DNA of 64,000 nucleotides from CALROG01 sp943369755 (GCA_943369755.1 CALROG020000004.1:93912-157911); one strand, 5' to 3'. Shown: positions 27,624 through 36,732, counted from the stretch's first letter. The notes: generated by a model not told the origin, from the letters alone. Translations and numbers: made by a program.

Positions 27624-29413
27624 TGTGCGGCATTTTTGGCTATTGGGACCGCGGTCGGCGCAGCCTGCCGGATGCCGCGCTCCAGCAGATGGCGCACAGT
27701 CTGGTGCACCGCGGGCCAGACGACCAGGGCATCTGGCATCAGCCCCAGCGCGGTGTGGCGATCGGCAACCGTCGGTTGTCCATCATTGACCTGGGCGGCG
27801 GCCACCAGCCCTTCGTGTCGGACGACGGCCAGGTGGCGCTGGTGCAGAACGGCGAAATCTTCAACTACCTGGAGCTGGCGGCCGAGCTGCGCCGCCAGGG
27901 CGTGGTATTGAAGACCGCGTCTGACACCGAAGTGATCCTGCGCCTCTATGAACGCGAAGGCATTGGCTTTGTCAGCAAGCTCAATGGCATGTTTGCGATA
28001 GCGATCGATGACCTGCGTGAAGATGCGATGTACCTGGTGCGCGACCGCATTGGCGTCAAGCCGCTGTATGTGGGCTATGACGGTCAACGCGCGATTTTTG
28101 CTTCTGAAATCAAGGCGATTCTGCCTGTAGCCCGCATCAACGCTTCGTCACCCGCTATAGATTTTGAAGCAATCCATCATTACCTGAGCTTCAACTACAT
28201 CCCCGCGCCATGGACAATTTGGCAAGGTATCCGCCACGTGATGCCAGGCACCTGGATGAAGTTCACGCGCAGCGGTACGCAATCGCAGCGCTGGTGGTCG
28301 CTGGCCGATCAGCGCGAGCGAGACCATGAATACACCGCCTGGGCCGAGGAGTTCATGGCCATCCTGGACGATGCCACCCGCATCCGGCTGCGGGCCGATG
28401 TGCCTTGGGGCGCTTTTCTGTCTGGCGGTGTGGATTCCAGCACCATCGTGGGTTTAATGGCGCGCCATGTGGACAAGCCTGTCAAGACTTTCTGCATCGG
28501 TTTTGCCGACCCGCGCTACGACGAATCGGCCTTCGCGGCCGAAGCAGCTCGCCGCTTCGGCTGTGAACACACCAGCGAGGTGGCCGAGCTCAACATGTTG
28601 GATCGCTGGCCTCAGGTGCTGCACCATCTAGACCAGCCGCATGGCGATGCATCATTTATGCCGACGCTGCGGGTCAGTGAGCTCGCAGCCAAGCAGGTAA
28701 AAGTCGTCCTGACCGGTGACGGCGGCGACGAACTGTTCGCGGGCTATGACAAATACGCCAGTTTCTTCAATCGCCCTGCGCTTGACCAACTCGATAACGC
28801 CAGTTTTCAGCGTAGCTACTTTGATGCGATTTCGCTGTTCACCCCTGATGCCAAGCGCTTGCTGTATCGGCCGACCCTGACAAATGCAGTGGGCGGTATT
28901 GACAGTTTCACGGTCGCCGCCCAGCCATGGTTTGACGAGGCGGCCCACTTTGACCGTATCAATCAGGCGCTTTATCTGGACATGCAGCTGCTTTTGTCGG
29001 GCAACAACCTGGTAAAGCCCGACCGCATGGGCATGGCTGTCTCCATTGAGGCGCGAACGCCGTTCCTGGACTGGCGCATGATGGAATTCGCTTTCCGGGC
29101 GCGCGGCAGCACCAAGTTGAATGGCACTGACAAGAAGCATTGGTTCAAAAAAGCCGCCGCCCCCCTGATTGGCGACGATTTGGCGTTTCGCAAAAAGCAG
29201 ATGTTCACTGTACCCATAGGGGAGTGGTTCCGTCACGACAGCCATGCATGGCTTCGCGGCACGTTGCAGGACAGCGATTTGCTGGGGACTTTGTTCGAGG
29301 CACCCCAAATTGAGCACATGCTGAACCAGCATCGCGACGGCAACGCCAACTTCACGCGAGAACTGCGGGCATTGGCGGCGCTGGCACTTTGGGCACGGGG
29401 GCAAGACCGTTGA
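27623..29413 (+). CDS. asnB: Glutamine-dependent asparagine synthetase-family amidotransferase
   Basis: A 596-residue class II glutamine amidotransferase: Cys2 nucleophile (MCGIFGYW) and an N-terminal glutaminase domain to about residue 190, then an ATP-dependent synthetase domain with LSGGVDSSTIVG and LTGDGGDELFAGYDK. AsnB-type enzymes make asparagine, but copies in surface-polysaccharide loci are often thought to amidate uronic acids or other sugar acids; that role is inferred from the neighbours. The start overlaps the sugar transferase stop (TGATG). A short match to the head of the 57-bp repeat occurs at 28154, but the protein there (FEAIHHYLSFNYIPAP) is ordinary family sequence. Confidence 0.92.
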   Translation: MCGIFGYWDRGRRSLPDAALQQMAHSLVHRGPDDQGIWHQPQRGVAIGNRRLSIIDLGGGHQPFVSDDGQVALVQNGEIFNYLELAAELRRQGVVLKTASDTEVILRLYEREGIGFVSKLNGMFAIAIDDLREDAMYLVRDRIGVKPLYVGYDGQRAIFASEIKAILPVARINASSPAIDFEAIHHYLSFNYIPAPWTIWQGIRHVMPGTWMKFTRSGTQSQRWWSLADQRERDHEYTAWAEEFMAILDDATRIRLRADVPWGAFLSGGVDSSTIVGLMARHVDKPVKTFCIGFADPRYDESAFAAEAARRFGCEHTSEVAELNMLDRWPQVLHHLDQPHGDASFMPTLRVSELAAKQVKVVLTGDGGDELFAGYDKYASFFNRPALDQLDNASFQRSYFDAISLFTPDAKRLLYRPTLTNAVGGIDSFTVAAQPWFDEAAHFDRINQALYLDMQLLLSGNNLVKPDRMGMAVSIEARTPFLDWRMMEFAFRARGSTKLNGTDKKHWFKKAAAPLIGDDLAFRKKQMFTVPIGEWFRHDSHAWLRGTLQDSDLLGTLFEAPQIEHMLNQHRDGNANFTRELRALAALALWARGQDR

Positions 29414-30672
29414 GCACCGTCCGGCGGCTGCTGTTCGTGAGCTATGGCGCGGGCCACATCGCAATGGTGTTGCCGGTAATCCGGGCCGTGTGCGAGCGGC
29501 ATCCCGGGTGGCACATCGATTTGCTGGCGCTAACCACTGCGGCGCATGAGGCGCGGCGTCAGGGGTTTGACTGCCTGGGCTACCGTGACTTTACCCAAGG
29601 CTACGATGCCAGCCGCTTGCGCGCTTTGGCCGACCCCTGGATGGATGCGACACGCCACCCACAAGTGGACGACGCGGAGACCCAAGCCTATCTGGGCATC
29701 AATCTGGCTGAGCTGGAGGACGCGTTGGGACCAGAGCAGGCGGCCGAACGCTATGCGCAGAGCGGACGCTGGGCTTTTCACCCCCTGGGCTTTATGCGCA
29801 AGGTGCTTCAGCAGCTGCGGCCAGATGCAGTGATCACCACGAATTCGCCGCGCAGTGAGCAGGCGGCAATTCAGGCGGCAGCGTCGCTGGGGATCCCCAG
29901 CTTGTGCATGGTCGACTTGTTTTCCCCGGCGGGTGATCCGTTTCTGCAGCGCACGCACTATGCCGACGCGCTGACCACGATCGGTGAACTGGGCAAGCGC
30001 AACCTCATGGCGGCAGGCATTGATGAGGGCCGCATCCACATTACCGGCAATCCGGCGTTTGATGGCCTGTTTGCGTCAGTTCACCATGCCGGTGCGGCAG
30101 CTGATCGAGCCGAGCTGGGCTGGCAGGGCCTGCATGTGATCCTGTGGGCCGGGCACCTGGAGCTGTTACCGCCGGGTATGGGGAATGTGGAGGACCCTGC
30201 GGCCTTTCCCCGGCATGCAGAGCAGGTGCTACGCACCTACGTTGCCAACCGACCCGACACTGCGCTGGTGGTGCGCTATCACCCCAATCATGCGGCCCAC
30301 TTTCCGGGCGGCCCGGCGCAGACTCGAGTGCTTTGGAGTGCACCTGCCCTCAGGCCTGCGCATCGGGATATCCAGCTCTGTGATCTTGCGGTGATCCAGG
30401 CTACAACCGTCGGGCTGGAAGCGGCCATCGCGGGCAAGAGCGTGCTCTCGCTGGATCATTCGCCTTCGCGTCATGTTTTTCCGTGTAGCGAACAGGGCGT
30501 CTCGCGCGGCGTCAACTCGTTCGCGGAGTTGCCTGCGGCGCTGGACCGCGCCATTGCGCAGCCATTCAAGAGCGAATTGGCACGAAGCAACGCCACTGCG
30601 GCTGTCCAGGTGGCCCAAGTGGTGGAGCAGCTGCTGCTGCGCGGACCGGTTGCGAGCGCGCCCCGGGGCTGA
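29410..30672 (+). CDS. GT-B-like putative glycosyltransferase/epimerase
   Basis: A 420-residue protein with two Rossmann-like halves. The N-terminal half begins RRLLFVSYGAGHIAMVLPVI; the C-terminal half has LVVRYHPNH and a loop IQATTVGLEAAIAGKSVLS. That last segment is the pattern of a nucleotide-binding half-site in GT-B enzymes such as UDP-GlcNAc 2-epimerases and CDP-glycerol-type transferases. No family can be named with confidence. The start was taken as TTG 29410, whose TTGA overlaps the asnB stop as other genes of the locus do. It is the best candidate in the window for a transferase acting on the pseudaminic acid or the repeating unit. Confidence 0.7.
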   Translation: MSTVRRLLFVSYGAGHIAMVLPVIRAVCERHPGWHIDLLALTTAAHEARRQGFDCLGYRDFTQGYDASRLRALADPWMDATRHPQVDDAETQAYLGINLAELEDALGPEQAAERYAQSGRWAFHPLGFMRKVLQQLRPDAVITTNSPRSEQAAIQAAASLGIPSLCMVDLFSPAGDPFLQRTHYADALTTIGELGKRNLMAAGIDEGRIHITGNPAFDGLFASVHHAGAAADRAELGWQGLHVILWAGHLELLPPGMGNVEDPAAFPRHAEQVLRTYVANRPDTALVVRYHPNHAAHFPGGPAQTRVLWSAPALRPAHRDIQLCDLAVIQATTVGLEAAIAGKSVLSLDHSPSRHVFPCSEQGVSRGVNSFAELPAALDRAIAQPFKSELARSNATAAVQVAQVVEQLLLRGPVASAPRG

Positions 30673-30712
30673 GGAATTGGGTACCATGACACAGTCAAAA
30701 CGGGCACATTGA

Positions 30713-31363
30713 ATGACTCTTGCAGCGCAGGCCGGTCGTGAGCTGGTCACCATCATTGATCTGGAAATCCAGAACATTCTTTCGGTCGAAAACGCGTTTC
30801 GCGTGATTGGTGCCGATGTGCGTGTTGTCAAATCAGCGCAGGACGTGGAGGATGCCAGTTTTCTTGTGTTGCCGGGCGTTGGTGCGTTTGGTGCGGCGGC
30901 CGCCAGGCTCGAAGAAACCGGGATTGCGGCGGCGGTGCGCCGCCACGCGCAGCAAAAGCACCTGCCAGTGCTGGGCTTGTGCTTGGGCATGCAGTTGTTG
31001 GCAGATACCAGTGACGAATATGGGTTCAACCGCGGCCTCGGCCTGATCCCGGGCCGCGTAGTCCGGCTGCTAGACAAGCCGCCCGAGTTTCGGGTGCCCA
31101 ACATCGGCTGGCGCGAGGTTCGTCACTCGGGCCACAGCCCACTGCTGCCCAACACTGCGCAAGTGCGCAGCTTCTACCATGTGCACAGCTTTCACCTGCA
31201 ATGCGATGACCCGACCCAAGTGGCTGGCTGGTCGCGCTTTGGCGACGTAGACATTGCCAGCATTGTTCATCGCGACAACGTCATGGGCACGCAGTTTCAC
31301 CCCGAAAAAAGCCAGGACGCGGGCCTGGACCTTTTGCACGCACTACTACACAGGTTGCGCTAG
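30713..31363 (+). CDS. HisH-like glutaminase of sugar amidation (WbuY)
   Basis: Class I glutamine amidotransferase of the HisH type, 216 residues, releasing ammonia from glutamine. The nucleophile Cys is in GLCLGMQLL, the catalytic His and Glu in FHPEKSQDAG and the oxyanion loop in LPGVGAFG. The usual HisH start (DYGxGN) is changed to DLEIQN. With the HisF-like and PseA-like domains next door, this fits the WbuY member of the WbuX-WbuY-WbuZ sugar amidation trio rather than histidine synthesis; no other his gene is near. A 40-base gap separates it from the transferase gene, and the fusion gene follows after 15 bases. Confidence 0.88.
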   Translation: MTLAAQAGRELVTIIDLEIQNILSVENAFRVIGADVRVVKSAQDVEDASFLVLPGVGAFGAAAARLEETGIAAAVRRHAQQKHLPVLGLCLGMQLLADTSDEYGFNRGLGLIPGRVVRLLDKPPEFRVPNIGWREVRHSGHSPLLPNTAQVRSFYHVHSFHLQCDDPTQVAGWSRFGDVDIASIVHRDNVMGTQFHPEKSQDAGLDLLHALLHRLR

Positions 31364-31378
31364 GAAGCCGACGACGCC

Positions 31379-33421
31379 ATGAACCGACTTATTCCTGTCA
31401 TTCTGCTCAAGAACGGGCTGATTGTGCGCAGCCAGTTGTTTCGCATCCATCAGAGCATAGGCAACCCGATGCATACGGTGCGCCGTTTGTCTAACTGGAA
31501 TGTGGACGAGCTTGTGCTGCTGGATATTTCCACCGAGGATCACCACGACTTGCGCCGTGACGACCTGCAGATCCAGTACACCGACAGCACCTTGTTGGGG
31601 CTGCTGCCGGAAATCGCCAAACTGTGCTTCATGCCTTTGGCCGTTGGTGGGCGTATCCGCAGCGTGGCGGATATGCGTGCCCGCTTTGCCGCCGGTGCGG
31701 ACAAGTGCGTGATCAATTCCGAAGCGGTGCGCAACCCTGGGTTGATTTCCGAGGCCGCTCAGGCGTTCGGTGCGCAGGCTGTGGTGGCCAGCATCGACGC
31801 CCTGCGCAAGGCCGACGGCAGCTGTGAGGTCTTCATCGACGGCGGCAAGACCGGCACCGGCCTGGAGCCGGCCGCCTGGGCGCGGGAGTGCCAAAGGCTT
31901 GGAGCCGGCGAGATCCTCATCAACTCGATCGACCGCGACGGCAGCGGCTACGGCTATGACCTGGAGCTGGTGCAGTCGCTGACGCGGGCTGTCTCCATTC
32001 CTGTCATCGCCTGTGGCGGTGCCGGCAAGTACGAGGACTTTGCGCCGACCATCATGCAAGGGGGGGCCAGCGCTGTGGCTGCGGCAAACATCTTCAACTT
32101 CTACGAGCTGGCCTACCCACATGCCAAGCGCGCCTGCATCGAGGCAGGCGTGCCGATGCGGCCAGTCAGTCTGGAAACCAAGTGGTTCCCGCGTGAGCCG
32201 CGCTACGACAGCGCCCACGAGCATGAGAAGCTGCGTAAACGGATGGATGCGGCAAAGCAAGGCGTCTTCGCCGCGGCGCTGGACCAGCGTGAGCGCAAGG
32301 TGCACTGGTGCACAAACTGCCTGTATCCCTCGCTCAGCGCCACGCCGATGGAGTACGACAGCCGGGGCGTCTGCATGGGCTGCCAGATGGCGGGCATGAA
32401 GAATGACTTCCCGGACACCGAATGGGCGCGCCGCAAGGCAATTCTGGTTGACATCCTCGAGCAGGGGCGCTCGCGCGATGGCTCGCGACACGATTGTGTG
32501 ATTGGTGTCTCGGGCGGCAAGGACAGTTACTTCCAGACCCACTATGTCAAGAATGTGCTGGGCTTCAACCCGCTGCTGGTCACCTACTATGGCAACAACT
32601 ACACGCCCGCCGGCGAGCGCAACCTGCAGCGTATGGCGGAGGTGTTTGACGTCGATCACATCATCTACAAGCCCGGCGTGGGTTTGCTCAAGAAGCTCAA
32701 CCGTCTGGGCTTCAAGGTGATGGGCGACATGAACTGGCACGGCCACATGGGCATCGCCACGCTGCCGATGAAGATCGCCGCGCTGCACAAGATTCCCACC
32801 GTGGTTTGGGGCGAGCACGGCTATGCTGACCTGTGCGGGCAGTTTTCGATGAATGACTTTGTCGAGTGGACGTATCGCAACCGGCTGGAACACTTTGGGC
32901 GTGGATACGAGTGGAATTACATGGTGGGTCATGAGGGCATCACCGCGCGCGACATGGTGGCCTACCAGTATCCGAGCGACCAAGAGATGTTTGAGCTGAA
33001 CCTGCGCGGCATTTACCTGTCCAACTATGTGTTGTGGGATGGCAATTCCAATGCGCAACTGGCGCATGAGCGCTACGGTTTCGAGTTGGGCGACGAACCA
33101 TTTGAGAGGACTTATCGGCGCGCTTCCAACCTTGATGACATGCACGAGAACGGAGCCCATGACTACCTCAAGTACATCAAGTTCGGTTACGGTCGCTGCA
33201 CCGATCATGCTTCAAAGGACATCCGAAGCCATGCGCTTTCGCGCGCAGAAGGTGTTGAGCGGGTGCGGCATTACGACCCTATCAAGTCGCACGACATTCA
33301 ACGCTGGCTTGCTTATGTGGACATGAGCGAGGCGCAGTTTGATGCGATTGCCGATACCTTCCGTGACCCACGTGTCTGGTGGTGGGACGGCGGCTGGAAG
33401 AAGCAGAATATCCAGGAATGA
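31379..33421 (+). CDS. Fusion of HisF-like (WbuZ) domain and N-acetyl-sugar amidotransferase (WbuX/PseA)
   Basis: A 680-residue two-domain protein. Residues 1 to about 260 form a HisF-type barrel (VNELVLLDIS-like strand, SIDRDGSGYGYD, ACGGAGKYEDF). Of the two HisF catalytic aspartates, the second is kept (Asp140 in VASIDALR), but the first is replaced by Leu9 (IPVILLKNG instead of the CLDVKDG pattern). Residues about 300-680 form the amidotransferase: a CxxC pair (Cys311/314 and Cys332/335) and the ATP-pyrophosphatase loop SGGKDS at 378-383. The second half matches the WbuX/PseA family that turns an N-acetyl group into acetamidino. Ammonia from the HisH-like partner would pass through the HisF domain to the fused enzyme. 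Confidence 0.9.
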   Translation: MNRLIPVILLKNGLIVRSQLFRIHQSIGNPMHTVRRLSNWNVDELVLLDISTEDHHDLRRDDLQIQYTDSTLLGLLPEIAKLCFMPLAVGGRIRSVADMRARFAAGADKCVINSEAVRNPGLISEAAQAFGAQAVVASIDALRKADGSCEVFIDGGKTGTGLEPAAWARECQRLGAGEILINSIDRDGSGYGYDLELVQSLTRAVSIPVIACGGAGKYEDFAPTIMQGGASAVAAANIFNFYELAYPHAKRACIEAGVPMRPVSLETKWFPREPRYDSAHEHEKLRKRMDAAKQGVFAAALDQRERKVHWCTNCLYPSLSATPMEYDSRGVCMGCQMAGMKNDFPDTEWARRKAILVDILEQGRSRDGSRHDCVIGVSGGKDSYFQTHYVKNVLGFNPLLVTYYGNNYTPAGERNLQRMAEVFDVDHIIYKPGVGLLKKLNRLGFKVMGDMNWHGHMGIATLPMKIAALHKIPTVVWGEHGYADLCGQFSMNDFVEWTYRNRLEHFGRGYEWNYMVGHEGITARDMVAYQYPSDQEMFELNLRGIYLSNYVLWDGNSNAQLAHERYGFELGDEPFERTYRRASNLDDMHENGAHDYLKYIKFGYGRCTDHASKDIRSHALSRAEGVERVRHYDPIKSHDIQRWLAYVDMSEAQFDAIADTFRDPRVWWWDGGWKKQNIQE

Positions 33422-33431
33422 GGGGCATCCG

Positions 33432-34133
33432 ATGAAGCTGGCCATCATCCCGGCGCGCGGCGCAAGCAAGCGAATTCCTCGAAAGAATCTGCGCGACTTC
33501 TGCGGCCAGCCAATTATTGCGTACTCGATTCATACAGCCAGGGCCAGCGGCTTGTTCGACGAGGTCGTGGTGTCGACGGACGACGCCGAGATCGCCGCAA
33601 TCTCTCGGTCATTGGGTGCCGCCGTTCCCTTCATTCGTCCGACCGAGCTGTCGGACGACCACTCCGGTACCGCGGTGGTGGTTCAGCATGCAGTGAAAGC
33701 GTGCCGTGGACTAGGGTGGGCTCCTGAGTTGGTTTGCTGCCTCTATGCGACTGCACCTTTTGTTGAGGTTGCCGATTTGCGCAGAGGGCTTCACGCAATG
33801 AATGACATGCAGACGCAATATGCTTTCTCGGCCACCAGCTTTGCCTTCCCTGTGCAACGTGCGATTCGTCTGGACGCGCAGGATCGGGTGGAACCCGTTT
33901 GGCCAGACTCGATCCCCAAGCGCTCGCAGGATCTGGAGCCTTTGTTCCATGATGCAGGCCAGTTTTACTGGGGCCGTGCCGAGGCTTTTGCGATGCAGTT
34001 GCCGCTGTTCGCGTCGCATTCCGTTGCCATAGTGCAACCACGCCACCGCGTGCAGGATATCGATACCGAGGAAGACTGGGTGCGCGCCGAGTGGCTGTTT
34101 CGGGCATGGAAGGAAACCAGGTCGGATACATGA
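33432..34133 (+). CDS. pseF: Pseudaminic acid cytidylyltransferase (PseF)
   Basis: Activates pseudaminic acid with CTP to CMP-pseudaminic acid, the donor for glycosyltransferases. The 233-residue protein has the nucleotide-binding start AIIPARGASKRIPRKN, the VVVSTDDAEIA segment and the C-terminal RVQDIDTEEDWVRAE, typical of the NeuA/PseF family. PseF rather than NeuA is inferred from the complete pse gene set. ATG 33432 was chosen over an upstream in-frame start inside the fusion gene. The stop overlaps the pseG-pseH start (ATGA). Confidence 0.93.
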   Translation: MKLAIIPARGASKRIPRKNLRDFCGQPIIAYSIHTARASGLFDEVVVSTDDAEIAAISRSLGAAVPFIRPTELSDDHSGTAVVVQHAVKACRGLGWAPELVCCLYATAPFVEVADLRRGLHAMNDMQTQYAFSATSFAFPVQRAIRLDAQDRVEPVWPDSIPKRSQDLEPLFHDAGQFYWGRAEAFAMQLPLFASHSVAIVQPRHRVQDIDTEEDWVRAEWLFRAWKETRSDT

Positions 34134-35695
34134 TGCGGGTGCTGTTCCGTGCTGATGCCTCCACGCAGATCGGCACCGGTCATGTTGTGCGCTGTCTCGC
34201 GCTCGCCTCCGAGTTGCGCGAGCGCGGTTGCGAATCTACTTTTGCGATGCGACCCATGCAGGGGAACCTCATGGGTGAAGTAGTGGCACAGGGACACGCG
34301 GTCATTGAACTCGACTTGTCGGACGAACTGGACGAAGGCGATCTGGTGGAGCTGTCAGTGACCCATCAGCGCGCAAGCGGCCGGCAGGCCCGGGATGCTA
34401 AGCAAATGATGGCCCTACTGGCCGGCCACCCTCGGTGGGACTGGCTGGTTGTTGATCACTATGCGTTGGGCGCACAGTGGCAATTGTCGCTACGGCCCGT
34501 CGCGGGTCATATCCTGGTGATTGATGACCTGGCTGACCGTGCTTTGAACTGCGACGTGCTGCTGGACCAGAACCCACAGCACGAAGGACGTTACCGCAGC
34601 CTGGTTGCTCCTCAGACCACGCAAGTTATTGGCCCGGCTTTTGCGCTGTTACGCCAGGAGTTCGGGCTCGCGCGGGAGACTTTGCAGCGAGCCCCGGCGG
34701 ACGGAAGACCTTTGCGGGTGCTGGTCTCATTTGGTGGTGCCGATCCGAAGGGTGTGGCACTGGATGCCGTGGCCGCATTGGCTCAATGTAACTTTGCGCA
34801 CGGACATGTGGTTGTGGTGGCTGGTAGCCGCAATCCCCACTTGTCGGCAATGCAAGCGGCGTGCGCGCTGCGCGGGTATCAATGCATCACCTCTACGAGT
34901 CAGATGGCGCATTTGATGAGCACCGCTGATCTGTGTATCGGCGCAGGGGGCACCACCATGATCGAGTGCTTTGTCCTGGGCCTGGCCAGCATTGTGGTGC
35001 CCATTGCAGACAACCAGCGACCCGGTGCGCTTGCCGCCCGCGACCAGGGCGCGGTTGTCGTCGTCGATCAGCCTGCACCCTTGCGTGTACAAGCAATTGC
35101 AGCGGCGTTGCACGAACTGGTTGAGCAACCCGAGCGCTTGGCGCGCATGAGTCGGGCTGCAGCGCAACTGTGCGACGGGCGTGGTGCAGCCCGGGTGGCG
35201 GCTGAGTTGCAGCAACGGGTACTCACCTTGGTGCCCGCACAAGCCAGCGATGCACAACGCCTGTTCGACTGGCGCAACGCACCGGAGACGCGGGCGCACT
35301 CTGGTAGCCCAGAAACGATTACGTTTGATGGCCATCGACGCTGGTTGGCCGGTGTACTGACGGACCCATCACGTCGCCTATGGATTGCCATGCTGGGTGA
35401 TGAGGCGGGCCAACCCGTGGGTGTGGTGCGTTTTGACGCCGAATCTCACGCGCAGGGTCTTGGTGCGACCATCTCGATCTACCGTGTGCCAGGTGTTCGC
35501 GGGCGTGGCTGGGGCAGAGCGGTAATCGCCAGGGGTGTCGCGTTGGCGGGCCAGGCGTGGCCTGACTTGGACCGGATAGACGCCCGTATTTCGCCGGATA
35601 ATCAGGCTTCGCTGCGCGCGTTTGCTGCGTGTGGTTTCCTGCCTGGCGATGAGCCTGGTGTCCATTATTTGTCGTTGCGGAGTTTCTCTACGTGA
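34130..35695 (+). CDS. PseG-PseH fusion: UDP-sugar hydrolase and N-acetyltransferase
   Basis: A 521-residue protein joining two pseudaminic acid steps. Residues 1 to about 350 are PseG, a GT-B-fold hydrolase that removes UDP from the diacetamido-trideoxy-altrose; the start VLFRADASTQIGTGHVVRC includes the catalytic His in GTGHVVR, and GAGGTTMIECF binds the UDP. Residues about 360-521 are a GNAT domain like PseH (FDWRNAPETRAHSG; acetyl-CoA loop VRGRGWGRAVI; SLRAFAACGF), which N-acetylates the 4-amino intermediate one step earlier. So the fused domains act consecutively, in reverse order to their arrangement. ATG 34130 overlaps pseF by four bases; the stop overlaps the GTG of pseI. Confidence 0.92.
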   Translation: MMRVLFRADASTQIGTGHVVRCLALASELRERGCESTFAMRPMQGNLMGEVVAQGHAVIELDLSDELDEGDLVELSVTHQRASGRQARDAKQMMALLAGHPRWDWLVVDHYALGAQWQLSLRPVAGHILVIDDLADRALNCDVLLDQNPQHEGRYRSLVAPQTTQVIGPAFALLRQEFGLARETLQRAPADGRPLRVLVSFGGADPKGVALDAVAALAQCNFAHGHVVVVAGSRNPHLSAMQAACALRGYQCITSTSQMAHLMSTADLCIGAGGTTMIECFVLGLASIVVPIADNQRPGALAARDQGAVVVVDQPAPLRVQAIAAALHELVEQPERLARMSRAAAQLCDGRGAARVAAELQQRVLTLVPAQASDAQRLFDWRNAPETRAHSGSPETITFDGHRRWLAGVLTDPSRRLWIAMLGDEAGQPVGVVRFDAESHAQGLGATISIYRVPGVRGRGWGRAVIARGVALAGQAWPDLDRIDARISPDNQASLRAFAACGFLPGDEPGVHYLSLRSFST

Positions 35696-36732
35696 AGATC
35701 GGTCACCTCAACGTCGGTGCGGGTCACCCTCCGTTTGTCATTGCTGAAATGTCAGGCAACCATAACCAGTCGCGCGAGCGCGCGCTGGCACTGGTGGACG
35801 CCGCCGCTGATGCCGGTGCCCATGCTTTAAAGATTCAGACCTATACGCCTGACACCATGACGCTGAATCTGCGTCATGGTGAATTTTTGGTGAATGATCC
35901 GAAGTCCCTCTGGACCGGCAAGTCGCTGTACGAGCTGTACCAGGAGGCCTACACCCCGTGGGAGTGGCACGAGGCGATTTTCCAGCGCGCAACTGCGCGT
36001 GGGATGTTGGCCTTCAGCACTCCGTTTGACGAATCGGCGGTGGATTTTCTGGAAGGCTTGGCTGTGCCATGCTACAAAGTGGCCTCGTTCGAGAACACCG
36101 ACCTGCCGCTGATCCGCAAGATTGCCGCCACTGGCAAGCCCGTCATCATGTCCACCGGTATGGCGTCAGCGGCCGAACTGGAACTATCTGTCAAAACCGT
36201 ACGAGAGGCCGGCTGCAAGGACTTGGTGCTGCTCAAATGCACCAGCACCTATCCGGCTGCGGCGACCAATTCCAACCTGCGCACTATCCCGCACATGGGC
36301 GAGTTGTTCGGCTGTGATGTTGGTTTGTCCGACCACACCATGGGCGTGGGCGGGGCTGTAGCGGCCGTCGCGCTGGGGGCCTGCGTGATCGAAAAGCATT
36401 TCACGCTGCGTCGTGCCGATGGGGGGGTGGATTCTGCGTTTTCCCTGGAGCCGACCGAATTTGCGTCACTGGTCACAGAGGTACGTCGCGCCTGGGATTC
36501 GTTGGGCCAGGTGCGTTATGGCCCAACGGCCGCCGAAACACCTTCGTTGGCGTTTCGCCGGTCCCTCTACGTGGTGGTGGACGTGAAGGCCGGAGAGGCG
36601 CTTACGCCGCATTCTGTGCGCGCCATCCGTCCGGGTCTGGGGCTGGCACCCAAGCACTATGAGACCGTGGTCGGCCGCAGGGCGCGTGTCGATATCAAGG
36701 CCGGCACCCCACTCGCCTGGGACCTGGTTTAG
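35692..36732 (+). CDS. pseI: Pseudaminic acid synthase (PseI)
   Basis: NeuB-family enzyme that condenses the six-carbon sugar with phosphoenolpyruvate to give pseudaminic acid. The 346-residue product has the barrel start FVIAEMSGNHNQSRERAL, HALKIQTYTPDTMT, the LLKCTSTYPA segment and a C-terminal SAF antifreeze-like domain (KAGEALTPHSVRAIRPGLG). The EMSGNHN motif is typical of PseI, whereas sialic acid synthases usually have EIGxNHN. Start GTG 35692 overlaps the previous stop as GTGA. It converges on pseC with nine bases between stops. Confidence 0.95.
   Translation: MKIGHLNVGAGHPPFVIAEMSGNHNQSRERALALVDAAADAGAHALKIQTYTPDTMTLNLRHGEFLVNDPKSLWTGKSLYELYQEAYTPWEWHEAIFQRATARGMLAFSTPFDESAVDFLEGLAVPCYKVASFENTDLPLIRKIAATGKPVIMSTGMASAAELELSVKTVREAGCKDLVLLKCTSTYPAAATNSNLRTIPHMGELFGCDVGLSDHTMGVGGAVAAVALGACVIEKHFTLRRADGGVDSAFSLEPTEFASLVTEVRRAWDSLGQVRYGPTAAETPSLAFRRSLYVVVDVKAGEALTPHSVRAIRPGLGLAPKHYETVVGRRARVDIKAGTPLAWDLV

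Noticed and set aside
28154..28172. Possible truncated copy of the 57-bp repeat in asnB
   Set aside because: The head GCTATAGATTTTGAAGC matches and is in the same frame as other copies, but the following sequence encodes normal asnB residues (AIHHYLSF) and the tail is missing; it may be chance.
31379..32160. HisF function in histidine biosynthesis
   Set aside because: First catalytic Asp missing, fused to a sugar amidotransferase and surrounded by pseudaminic acid genes; no other his genes present.
31346..33208. 620-codon open frame opposite the HisF-PseA fusion
   Set aside because: Shadow frame of high-GC coding DNA; the plus-strand protein has clear catalytic motifs throughout.
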